IMG/VR virus record: IMGVR_UViG_3300008117_003079
Span: 30,187 to 94,186 of that record
Reading direction: 5' to 3' (one strand)
Length of the DNA stretch: 64,000 nucleotides
DNA from: a virus
The translations under genes were made by a program, and so were the position numbers. The notes under the pieces are model-generated. The model was not told where the DNA came from. It was given only the letters and a program-made list of their open reading frames with translations, and searched no databases. How positions within the stretch are numbered: position 1 is the stretch's first letter; every line of letters starts with the position of its first letter. Below, piece by piece: positions 27,601-35,600 of this stretch.

Positions 27601-27856
27601 GATTACCTGTAATAAGGATTGTTTCACAATGTTTAGAACACTCCGTAAATAACCAACTAATCTCCCTAACTAATTCAGGAGATAATTCTAATTTAGCATG
27701 AGCAATATCACCTGCTAAATAAATGATTGAATCATCCGTACCTCTTTTACGAATCTCCTCAAACATCTTTTCAAAAACCTGTCTGTACTCATTGTGTCTT
27801 TTCACATTACGGATGTGTATATCTGCAATATGATAAATCTTTTTCAATCTACTCAT
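24698..27856 (-). CDS. Fused Mre11-Rad50 (gp47-gp46/SbcD-SbcC) recombination nuclease
   Basis: 1052 residues in one frame. Residues 1-345 are the Mre11/SbcD nuclease: ADIHIR (11-16), YLAGDIAH (46-53), ITGNHD (82-87), then LFHGPV and LLGDIH. From about 370 the Rad50/SbcC ATPase follows: FAPNAAGKSSLFD (Walker A), a long coiled coil, CKFC zinc hook near 728, a second coil, CSGMEKFVSG (signature) near 965 and FLVIDEGFGTLD (Walker B) near 990. In T4 these are two genes of 339 and 560 residues. It joins recombination and replication in a complex with the nearby primase. The fusion is continuous with no stop or frameshift. Confidence 0.92.
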   Translation of the reverse strand: MSRLKKIYHIADIHIRNVKRHNEYRQVFEKMFEEIRKRGTDDSIIYLAGDIAHAKLELSPELVREISWLFTECSKHCETILITGNHDCNMNNSDRLDVLTPIVDALNLPNFTYLKDTQVYGIGGIDFAVFSIFDNKANWPKANTIFGNKKIALFHGPVDNSQTDIGYTVSSRHFTTDMFDGYDLALLGDIHKRQEMISPKGCKVVYAGSLIQQNFGETLDKHGFLVWDLDTFTYEAVDIQNDYGYYTMDIDNGKVPIVSDMPKKPRLRVRLSNTDSADTKRVMAEIKMRYGVEDFTIIRTDSLSKSKTGDRLNKLDFEDISDINYQNSLINEYIERMMPFVVPEDLKGLELINRDINSRIVQDDIQRNIQWKPIRFEFSNMFSYGESNKIDFTKLNGLVGLFAPNAAGKSSLFDAVSFCLYDKSSRAYKASNILNNRKTDFDCTLYFQIDGVEYGIQRTAKTINKGKNVKVDVQFWRQDGDTKTSLNGTERRDTNQIIEQYVGKYEDFVLTALSLQGNNALFIDKSQSERKDLLAQFMGLTIFDKLYDTATEDIREVSVLIKNFKKTDFTTELAEKGKELLEKKSQLKGLEVLLSDKNTEVSELNDKIVNLSRELTPIDSNLDLSLLESKRNSISKQIEDAETDYELKESKIEQHKILLTEVSQSLFEKCKFTIDDNEVDIEIAHNDFVKQSKDLVEAEKVYQKAKQQLEVAEEKIGHLNNHQYDPNCKFCCDNEFVKDAVKAKSDLEGLQISVEHTFNEVAAINCVLDSLNGVEEQYNEWNELKNKYSRSKIILEKTQIELSALKTKEQLLQNQLDTIDENIDKYYENEDTISRNKEIESEISELNKAKNTIANDISKLNKDITNLNGSITSISSFIEDIKQKMNDVKALEEKNRLYTYYLDSVKRDGIPYELISKALPVIENEVNNILAQVVDFGVTMEMDGKSINAKIVYDDQEWPLEMCSGMEKFVSGLAIRVALINVCNLPRPNFLVIDEGFGTLDSDNLSSLFMMMQYLKTQFDFIWIISHLEQMRDIVDGLIEIKKENGYSKINF

Positions 27857-28794
27857 AAACTATTTATTTTATTTAATAGTAATTCTTCCGAAGTAAACTC
27901 TTTAGTTTTATTTAGTTCTTCGTAGAATTTTTCATACCCCATATCAGCGGCATCTTTATCTTTCAAATACATCATCTTAACTTGAATTCCATTCTTTCTA
28001 AAGTATTCCGCAGCTTTTAATGCTTCATTCATCGCATCGTTATCTAATGAAATTACAATATCACTAACTCCACTCATAAAGATTTTCTCAACCAATTGTT
28101 TGGATGGAAACTTACCTAAAAGTGGAATTGCATTTCTTTTGATTGTGATTGCATCAAATACACCCTCACATAGTATAATTGGTTCATTCCAATTAACCTG
28201 TGATTCTAAACAAATTATATTTTTACTGATTGGAGGGTTTTTGTATTTCATCTTCTCATCTGGATAATAAGAACGAGAAACAAAATAGTTTAGTAAACCA
28301 TCCGAACTGTACGATGGTATAATTATTCTCCTACTATACAACCCATCTTTGCAATAACCAATGTTATATTTAACAATTTCCTTTATACCAATTCCTCTTT
28401 GAGAAAGATAGAACATAGCATGTTTATATTCTGGATTGAATCCAGTTGGTTCATCTGCTAATGAAATAAATTCCTTTGGGAGTTGTATAAATACTCTAGT
28501 TTCAGCATCTTCTTGTTGAGGTGTCCAATTACTATCTCCGTAGATTTGTCTAATTATGGATATAGTTTGTCTATCCACATCCAACTTACGAAGTAGAGAT
28601 GTAAGTTTTTTACCACCACTATTACAATTCCAACAATGCCATTTCTGACTTTCTGTATTTACTTGCAATTTAGGTTTGTGGTGGTTACAGAAAGGGCAAT
28701 AAAAGGCCAATTCATTACCTTTTAAATAATTGTATGTACCCAACACATTTGATAGTGTGGATGTAACGAGATTTTTATCAGTTTGATTCAACAC
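27853..28794 (-). CDS. DnaG/gp61-type primase
   Basis: 313 residues. CPFC (33-36) and CWNC (54-57) form a CHC2-like zinc finger; a TOPRIM domain begins LCEGVFDAI near 210, with SLDNDAMN and KDKDAADMG providing the acidic residues. T4 gp61 is of similar size. The listed start is GTG at 28794, with TTG at 28791 also possible; no ATG is close. ATGA overlap with the nuclease fusion. A promoter with TTG-N20-TATCTTTG, an exact -7 consensus, ends only 5 bases above the GTG, so the message could be leaderless or the true start lies slightly downstream. Confidence 0.85.
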   Translation of the reverse strand: MLNQTDKNLVTSTLSNVLGTYNYLKGNELAFYCPFCNHHKPKLQVNTESQKWHCWNCNSGGKKLTSLLRKLDVDRQTISIIRQIYGDSNWTPQQEDAETRVFIQLPKEFISLADEPTGFNPEYKHAMFYLSQRGIGIKEIVKYNIGYCKDGLYSRRIIIPSYSSDGLLNYFVSRSYYPDEKMKYKNPPISKNIICLESQVNWNEPIILCEGVFDAITIKRNAIPLLGKFPSKQLVEKIFMSGVSDIVISLDNDAMNEALKAAEYFRKNGIQVKMMYLKDKDAADMGYEKFYEELNKTKEFTSEELLLNKINSL

Positions 28795-28798
28795 AAAT

Positions 28799-28829
28799 CA
28801 AAGATAGTATAAATATTTTAGATTTACAA
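28799..28829 (-). promoter_or_regulatory. Host-like promoter, TTG-N20-TATCTTTG
   Basis: Minus strand TTG (28829-28827), 20 bases, then TATCTTTG (28806-28799), a perfect TAnnTTTG. A TATATTTATA-like motif lies inside the spacer (28808-28817, 9 of 10), so early and late classes may overlap here. Confidence 0.7.
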
Positions 28830-28834
28830 GTCTT

Positions 28835-29239
28835 TTAAAACCAATCCTCTGGAATAATCTTATCAGAGTATTTGAATCCGTTTTTATCACACCAATCTCC
28901 ATACGAAGTTTTAGAGCTTTTTGTGATTTTGTTTTTTGAATTAGAAAATACGAATCTTATATCCAGTTCTGGATTTTGAGATTTAACTAACAGATGCTTT
29001 TTCCTATCAGCTGCAACAAATCTACCTTTAGTTTCTACAAAAATACCATTAGGTAATTTGAAATCAGGATTATAAGTGTGGTTCGAAGCGGGTATGATGT
29101 AAGGAATCTTTTCAGATTCATATTTAACATCAATACCCCTCTCTTTGATTTGGCTTGAAATAGTTTCTTCAAGACCAGATTTGAATCCGTGTTTTCTAGC
29201 AACCCAACTTTTAGACTTCTTTGTAACTTTTTTAGCCAT
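28835..29239 (-). CDS. T7-type endonuclease I (Holliday-junction resolvase)
   Basis: 134 residues, close to the 149 of T7 gp3. Matches T7 gp3 through most of its length: SGLEE (Glu24, near the N-terminus), PYIIPASNHTYNPDF (Asp59), GIFVETKG (Glu69 and Lys71), DRKKHLL, then ELDIRFVFS and TSYGDWCDKNG. All four catalytic residues (Glu, Asp, Glu, Lys) are present. The enzyme resolves branched DNA during packaging and recombination. Its position beside the SbcCD fusion and primase suits that role; such a protein is unusual in a T4-like genome, where gp49 normally does this. Confidence 0.93.
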   Translation of the reverse strand: MAKKVTKKSKSWVARKHGFKSGLEETISSQIKERGIDVKYESEKIPYIIPASNHTYNPDFKLPNGIFVETKGRFVAADRKKHLLVKSQNPELDIRFVFSNSKNKITKSSKTSYGDWCDKNGFKYSDKIIPEDWF

Positions 29240-29245
29240 TAAAAA

Positions 29246-29455
29246 TTATCGTTTTACTGATTCCGAATACTTTGCAAAGTTCTTTTCACCACCTCTACCT
29301 GTTTTGAATTTTGTAGCAGTTAAAACTTGCTCATCTGCTTTTTTCAAATCATTTGTAGAATATGGAGTGTTTGCAGCTTTTCCAGCTTCGAATGAAATCT
29401 TATCAACACCTAGTGATGTTTGTTGTGCTTTGTATAATTCTTCTAATGTTGCCAT
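29246..29455 (-). CDS. Small hypothetical protein upstream of endonuclease I
   Basis: 69 residues, not recognised. It begins MATLEELYKAQQTSLGVDKI, has a Lys-rich middle (KKADEQVLTATKFKTG) and ends AKYSESVKR. A TATATTTATA motif lies 17 bases upstream. Co-transcribed with the endonuclease (6-base gap). It might be a DNA-binding or assembly factor, without evidence. Confidence 0.7.
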   Translation of the reverse strand: MATLEELYKAQQTSLGVDKISFEAGKAANTPYSTNDLKKADEQVLTATKFKTGRGGEKNFAKYSESVKR

Positions 29456-29472
29456 TTGTTTTGTAGTTTAAG

Positions 29473-29482
29473 TATAAATATA
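29473..29482 (-). promoter_or_regulatory. TATATTTATA motif (late-promoter candidate)
   Basis: Exact minus-strand copy 17 bases above the ATG at 29455; no TTG element at the 20-base position. Confidence 0.4.
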
Positions 29483-29485
29483 AGA

Positions 29486-30658
29486 TTATGTGTCAAATCG
29501 TATAATAAAGTTAACCGGAATATCTCTTTCTGATTTAATTGGTTGAGGAAGTTTAGCTACTGCAACTAAATCACAATTATCATCATATAAACCAATTGTT
29601 GTAATGAATGGTGTTAAGAAAGAACCAGTTGAATCAATAGAACTACTTAAATCGTAATGTTCAAATCCTGCAAAGTGAGTTGAAGAACTTACGGATGATG
29701 TATAACGATAATCCAAAGTATTTCCATTTTCTAATACAGATTTTTTACGAATATATTTAACAGGTTGTTTAGAGTATACTCTATGTGTGTTTCCAGAAGA
29801 GTCAACAAATGATTCGTATTCACCACCTTCCGTTACAACTGCGGATGGGTTTTGTGAAACATTGAATTCATCTTCATTAACAATTAGCAGATATTCATGC
29901 TCATAAATTGTTTTTGTAGATTTGAATGATACCTCCCAATTAGATATTAATACATCATTAAGTGCACGAGTGATTACAATCAAACCTTGAGTATAAAATA
30001 TATTACCAATTGAATTTGTTCCTGCTGCGCCTGATAAGAATGGTATATTATCTACTACCATTACACCACTTTCAATGTTAAAACTAACAATGTTCATATC
30101 ATAATTCACACCATTATAAACTAAATTGAATGTTTCTGATTGAATATCAAAATCACCAACTGCAGTTTGGAAAGAAGCAGTATATGGAGAAGAAGCCAAG
30201 TCTGTAAATATGATTTCATTATCTTGAATATCTACAGATACTATAGTAATAGTATCACCTGCCGAATCTATTAAATTTCCAAAGGTATCATCTATATATG
30301 TTTTACCATTATCCAATAAACTGATTGAACCTTTTTTGATTCCCTCACCAACATATATCTGTGGAATAGAAATTACTTTTGCAGACCCACTTAAAAATCT
30401 ATCTCTACCTGAATCAGAGGTTTCGTATGTATTATTTTTGGAACCAAATCTCAAAAATGGATTATCTTCTAAACCATTATAAAATTGCGCTCTTAATTGT
30501 CCGTATATAGAGTTTTTAGGATACCCGTTTGATAATTCAGATGATGATATATTGGCTTCTAAAAAAGTAATTTGATTGGAACCACTGGAAAAGTTCCATT
30601 CTTTGTAGGCTTTGAAAGGCCTAATACTAATATCCGATTTTGGTATTCGTTTTAACAT
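29486..30658 (-). CDS. Virion structural protein, tail module A
   Basis: 390 residues. The C-terminal 70 residues (FITTIGLYDDNCDLVAVAK, then PIKSERDIPVNFIIRFDT) align by eye with the end of the next gene, whose ITTVGLYNDANELLAVAK and PIAKSFDKEVAIKVKLDF are clearly related. The two are thus paralogues in the tail region. Beta-rich and Ser/Thr-rich. A terminator and a late motif sit just above the start; the motif is only 6 bases from the ATG. Precise place in the tail unknown. Confidence 0.75.
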   Translation of the reverse strand: MLKRIPKSDISIRPFKAYKEWNFSSGSNQITFLEANISSSELSNGYPKNSIYGQLRAQFYNGLEDNPFLRFGSKNNTYETSDSGRDRFLSGSAKVISIPQIYVGEGIKKGSISLLDNGKTYIDDTFGNLIDSAGDTITIVSVDIQDNEIIFTDLASSPYTASFQTAVGDFDIQSETFNLVYNGVNYDMNIVSFNIESGVMVVDNIPFLSGAAGTNSIGNIFYTQGLIVITRALNDVLISNWEVSFKSTKTIYEHEYLLIVNEDEFNVSQNPSAVVTEGGEYESFVDSSGNTHRVYSKQPVKYIRKKSVLENGNTLDYRYTSSVSSSTHFAGFEHYDLSSSIDSTGSFLTPFITTIGLYDDNCDLVAVAKLPQPIKSERDIPVNFIIRFDT

Positions 30659-30664
30659 ATCACA

Positions 30665-30674
30665 TATAAATATA
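30665..30674 (-). promoter_or_regulatory. TATATTTATA motif (late-promoter candidate)
   Basis: Exact copy 6 bases above the ATG at 30658, directly after the terminator at 30682-30705. The short distance would give a nearly leaderless message. Confidence 0.35.
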
Positions 30675-30681
30675 AAGAAAT

Positions 30682-30705
30682 AAAAAACCCCATATTACTA
30701 TGGGG
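30682..30705 (-). terminator. Rho-independent terminator after gene 30758-31993
   Basis: Minus strand CCCCATA-GTAA-TATGGGG stem-loop (7 bp) followed by TTTTTT (plus-strand aaaaaa at 30682-30687). It ends transcription of the upstream tail gene and lets the next one be expressed from its own motif. Confidence 0.85.
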
Positions 30706-30757
30706 TTGAAACTCCAACGAGTCGGTCCTACGAGTCTATCATAGGAGTGGTAATTTA

Positions 30758-31993
30758 TTAGAAATCTAATTTTACTTTTATAGCTACCTCTTTATCAAAT
30801 GATTTAGCAATTGGTTTAGAAGTTTTTGCTACTGCTAATAATTCGTTTGCGTCATTATACAAACCAACGGTTGTAATATATACATGCGGGTCTCTCTCAA
30901 ACAAAGGTTGTACAAATGCACCTACTGAACCAGTTACGAATGTAGGATTGTTAGAGAAGTTAAATTCTCTATTGTTTGCTCTTACAAAGTAATGAGATGT
31001 AGAAACATTTTCAGTTCTACGAGCTTGGAAATCAGCTCCTTTCTTCAATGCATCATATAATTTCAATGAACCAGATACTGAACCTGATTGATGATATAAT
31101 GCGGTTGTTGAACCCGCTGCTGCTGATAATTCACCACCAACCGATGCAGAAAGTGCAGTTGGGTTTAATAAGATGATACCCATATCAGGATAGAATAAAC
31201 CGTATCCTTGTTGTGTATATGTATCGGAATACTGTGCAATTGAAGCAGTTAAAGATGTTCCAATGTTTAATGCACCACTAACCATATTATAAACTCTACC
31301 CGCAGTTGTTACATTTTCACCAGTTCCACCTGAATCATCAATTAAGGTGATATATCCAGCTGAACCTGATAGTGCAATTTGTATATTTCCTGGGTCTAAT
31401 TTTTCTTTATATCTAGCTCTATTAATGTTAAGTACATAGAATGATGATAAATCATGTCCTCCTGCAGTTGAACCAGTATAAACACTAAAATATGCATCAG
31501 CTGCATCTAACAATACATTCTTAAATTGGTTATAAACCGCAGTTGTTTGTAAATTTGAATCATCATTTTGAGATAATGTAGGTGTTCCTTTTCCATCTAC
31601 ATCACCATACGCAATTGAGAATTGAACCTCTGCGGAAGTGGATGATGTTGCAAGATTGTATACATCCAAATAGTATTTACCACTTACAGAGTTCAACTGT
31701 GTCGATGATGTGAAAAAATTAGTTAATGAACCCTCATCACCACTCCATATTCCAGAAGTTACAATTTCTGTTCTGTTGGTTACCTTATCAATTGCTCCAA
31801 ATTTCTTATATATACCATTTGTAATGGTGGTTATATCCGAACTAATCTGTTCACCCTGACCTAAAAATTGGTTTACAATGCTAACTAATTCATTTGTATC
31901 GATAGGAGTACCTGCTACATTTGACTGTCCTGCCAAGTATTGAGCTATATTACTTGCTAAAAGGGCTCCTCTATTGTCTCTAATTAATGCCAT
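30758..31993 (-). CDS. Virion structural protein, tail module B
   Basis: 411 residues. Contains the C-terminal TTVGLYNDANELLAVAK module shared with 29486-30658, plus Ala/Gly/Ser-rich middle (YGLFYPDMGIILLNP at 256-270; SASVGGELSAAAGST near 280). It begins ALIRDNRGALLASNIAQYLAGQ. The 99-base region below it holds a terminator. Virion assembly role is inferred from the tail cluster. Confidence 0.8.
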   Translation of the reverse strand: MALIRDNRGALLASNIAQYLAGQSNVAGTPIDTNELVSIVNQFLGQGEQISSDITTITNGIYKKFGAIDKVTNRTEIVTSGIWSGDEGSLTNFFTSSTQLNSVSGKYYLDVYNLATSSTSAEVQFSIAYGDVDGKGTPTLSQNDDSNLQTTAVYNQFKNVLLDAADAYFSVYTGSTAGGHDLSSFYVLNINRARYKEKLDPGNIQIALSGSAGYITLIDDSGGTGENVTTAGRVYNMVSGALNIGTSLTASIAQYSDTYTQQGYGLFYPDMGIILLNPTALSASVGGELSAAAGSTTALYHQSGSVSGSLKLYDALKKGADFQARRTENVSTSHYFVRANNREFNFSNNPTFVTGSVGAFVQPLFERDPHVYITTVGLYNDANELLAVAKTSKPIAKSFDKEVAIKVKLDF

Positions 31994-32001
31994 AGTTTAT
32001 T

Positions 32002-32625
32002 TTATTGAACGTAAGTTATCGTTACTGGTATTGTTTGTGAACCACCAGTTTCGTTACCATAAACTGTAATTGTAGTTTTGATAGTCGAAGTTAATGATGG
32101 GTTTGGAATAAATTTAAATGTCAATCCTTTTGCAATTGCCGCAGTTGCAGATACATCATCACCAATAAATACTGGTACTGAACCTACATCGGAAGTCACA
32201 CCTTCACCTACAATATCACCTGCGTTTTTGTTAGAAAGAACAATAGTATATCCTAAACTTCTATTTCCAGCTGGGGATGTAGTTGGAGATAATGATACCT
32301 CACCACTTCTTTGATTAACCGAAATAGTTGGTATACCGAACTCTACAACAGGAATACGAGTTGTGTTTTTAGGTAATGTTACTAATTTGTATTTCATTAC
32401 TTGAGTTTCATCAGGATTAGCTTCCAATACTGGCATACCCTTAATAGCTGCATCATAATATGCAGAACCAAGTGGGTGTGCTGGTTCGTATAAAGTGTAA
32501 TCAATCTCATCATCTGCTAACGCAAATTGAGTGATGTTTAATCCTTGACCTGATGCTAATTTTTCTCTACCCTTTTTAGTAAGAATTGCATCGACAGTTA
32601 ATTCGCTATTACTTAAATATCCCAT
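32002..32625 (-). CDS. Tail/virion structural protein
   Basis: 207 residues. MGYLSNSELTVDAILTKKGREKLASG, then FALADDEIDYTLY, is a segment I recognise from tail proteins of large phages, where a 'LTxxGRExLAxG...FALADDEIDY' block recurs. The C-terminal half is a beta-rich, Thr/Ser-rich domain. Late motif 22 bases upstream. Located between two tail genes. Confidence 0.75.
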   Translation of the reverse strand: MGYLSNSELTVDAILTKKGREKLASGQGLNITQFALADDEIDYTLYEPAHPLGSAYYDAAIKGMPVLEANPDETQVMKYKLVTLPKNTTRIPVVEFGIPTISVNQRSGEVSLSPTTSPAGNRSLGYTIVLSNKNAGDIVGEGVTSDVGSVPVFIGDDVSATAAIAKGLTFKFIPNPSLTSTIKTTITVYGNETGGSQTIPVTITYVQ

Positions 32626-32647
32626 AATATTTTATTATTCTTTTGTT

Positions 32648-32657
32648 TATAAATATA
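32648..32657 (-). promoter_or_regulatory. TATATTTATA motif (late-promoter candidate)
   Basis: Exact minus-strand copy 22 bases above the ATG at 32625, in the 49-base gap below the giant tail gene. No TTG partner at 20 bases. Confidence 0.4.
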
Positions 32658-32674
32658 ATAATTTTTAAATTTCG

Positions 32675-35600
32675 TTATTCTACTTCCAAAATAGGTTCGG
32701 AAGAATCTCTACCAGTCTTATTTACTCTTAATGTATTTGGATTAGATGTAAATGTTTCAATAGGTGAACTTCCATCCAATGTAGTTGCCGAAGTATTTTT
32801 AGAACCTCTAAAGAAACTATTTTGCAATCCTCTTGTTAAATCGGATGTAAATTTATTATGTGTTGGTAAATAACCATCTACATTTTTTACTTCTATTATA
32901 TTACCTTTAACAGTGGGTACGGTAGAACCACTAAATGGTTGTATATTTAATTTTGTTTCAGTATATGTTTCAATATCCGAAACATAACCACCACGAGGGT
33001 CACCCAATCCGTTAGCCGAAGCAGTTATTGCAAATTTCTGTATAATTCTTTCTTTTTCTTCCGTAACCAATTGTACTCTAACTCTTTCTTTTACTACTCT
33101 GTTATCCTTATTAAAATATGTTCTAATTGCGGAGCCACTCTGTGCATAAATACCAAACCCAATTGTTTCAAATTCAGTTTGTCCTATAATTTGATTTGAA
33201 TTTGAACTAACAATTTCACTTACAATTGTAGGGTCTCCCAATTCTGCATCTATAGTAATTTCTTTTTGGTAATAATCCGAATTAAAAACAAAATTAGAAT
33301 TCATATCAATAGTAGAATCCTGTTGATAGTTTTCGGCCAATAAATTATTTACCGATGCAGTTGAAATTAATGCTTCATACTGATTATTTTCTGCCGTTAA
33401 ATTTTGTGATATATTGGCATCTATTAATGTTTCTTTTTGAATATCTTCAAATGAAATAACACTAGTATCAGATAATTTTATTTCAGTTTCTTTCTGATAA
33501 TCATCTGCAGTAGGTTTTTTGTGAACAACTTTACTTCTTTCTAAAAAGTGTGGTTCTATTAATAGACCAGTGGTTGCTTTAACCCTTGCAGGTAACATTT
33601 TCTTTAAATCTTCAAACATAGATTTCTCATATAGTTTGATTAGATTTATATAAGAATAAATATCTCTATTATCAAATCTTTGGAAATAATAATTTCTTAA
33701 ATTATCCAATGATTTGTAATTTGGTTTATAATCATCTGATGGGTCCCCAATATAATTATCGATATTCAATCCACCAAAAGTTTTGGCAATATCCATATTC
33801 AACTCTTTTGTAGGAGAAAAGAATAAACCAACCCTGTTAGAATCGGTTGGAGATTGGTCAAATGCCTTTTTAGTTGCTCTACTTTTTATTGATAAATCTA
33901 CACCGACACTTCCGGATATTTTTTGATTAGTTAGAGTATATTGGTCTTCAAATCTAATCTTATTAGTTGAGAACCTACTCGCTCCACCATCTGGATATTC
34001 CATCACAATCGTTCTATCAATTACTTCAAATTGGAATGGGTATTCACTTACAGATGGAAAACCAATTGCTGATGCGGATAATAATGGTGTAAGGTTTACT
34101 GAATATAATGAAGCGGTAGTTCCGTTTTCATAATGATTTCTAGTCAAACCATTTTCAAAATAAATGTTAGTATCAACATTTATTAACGAAGATGTTTCTG
34201 CTAAATTTTTAGGATATTCAAAATCTAAACGGAAATATAAATCATCGGTTGAAGATGAAACACTATTTCCATTAATCATTTCAGGGAATGAAACGTGTTC
34301 GTAGAATTTTTCAGTATCCAATACTTCAGACCATAAACGAAATTCATCCACACTACCAATATAGTTTCCACCCAATTTAATCGTAGAACCATTATTCCAA
34401 TTTGTATAATTAGAAGATGATATTGATTCTTGGAATATAGTTCTTTCTTTATCGGCTTGTCTTACATCTAATTTTAATCCAGCGGAACCACTACTTACGG
34501 ATATACCAAAAAACTTACCATTAAATATTGGTAATGTTGAAGTTTCTATTGATAGTGAACCACTATAATTAAATTTAACTTTACCATAATCACTATTTGT
34601 AGAACCACTTAAATTTACATTCCAACCACTACCACTTATTAAAGTATATTGGGATGATTCTAATGGTTTTACAAATAACTCAATCGTATTTGGTTTAAGA
34701 CTAGAAGTATTATTTGTTTGTTTCCACTCCATCTCTATTGATGAAGTTAATGTCATATTAAGACCTGTAGTGATATTATCTAATACCAACTTACTTTTGG
34801 ATGTATCACCTACTTCAGGACCTCCAAATTCTAAAATTGAAAGATTAGATGATGGAATTCCATAACATGCCATTAAAGCATGTATACCTCTTCTAGTACC
34901 TTTATGTTTAAGTAAATATGGTAAGTTGTTTACAATTCTTCTCCAAACTTCGTTAGTTCTTTGTTTTGCTGGGTTTGATTCCCTATCATTACCTTCTTTA
35001 TCTTTACCAAACACATAACTCCACAAATCAGCATCTGCTGCTAAATTTTTAGCGTCCCAACTAAATGATTTTAATGTATCAAAAAGTAATTTGTCAGAAA
35101 TACCATCTTTCGATTTATATCCTAATCCCCTACTTTTTTCAATTGATTTGGTATGGAAATAGATATTATCAAAATGATGTCCAATCATTGAAAAGAATAA
35201 TAATAAACTTTCATTTTCATTATTATTAACAATGTATTGAGGTATATTGTTTAATACATAATTTGAATTATTGGCATCATATATATTTGCAAGTTCTTCT
35301 ATATTACTGTACCAATTAGAAACTTCATTAGATGTACTCAATCTTCGAGTCGCTCCGTTATAAGGCCAACTTAAAGAAGATGATGTGTATAAGAATTTTT
35401 CAAATCCATCAAATCCGTTTACTAATTGATTTTTCTTTAATTGTTGTCTTTCTGCTTCCTGTATAGATGGTAACGAACCACTATGTGCCTGTGATGCGTT
35501 AGCTGCTGCTAAAGCAGTTTCATACACTTCAATGAGTTGAACTTTATAAACAAAATTAGCAATACGTTCATTTGCAGAACTAAAATGAACAAAATTTTCC

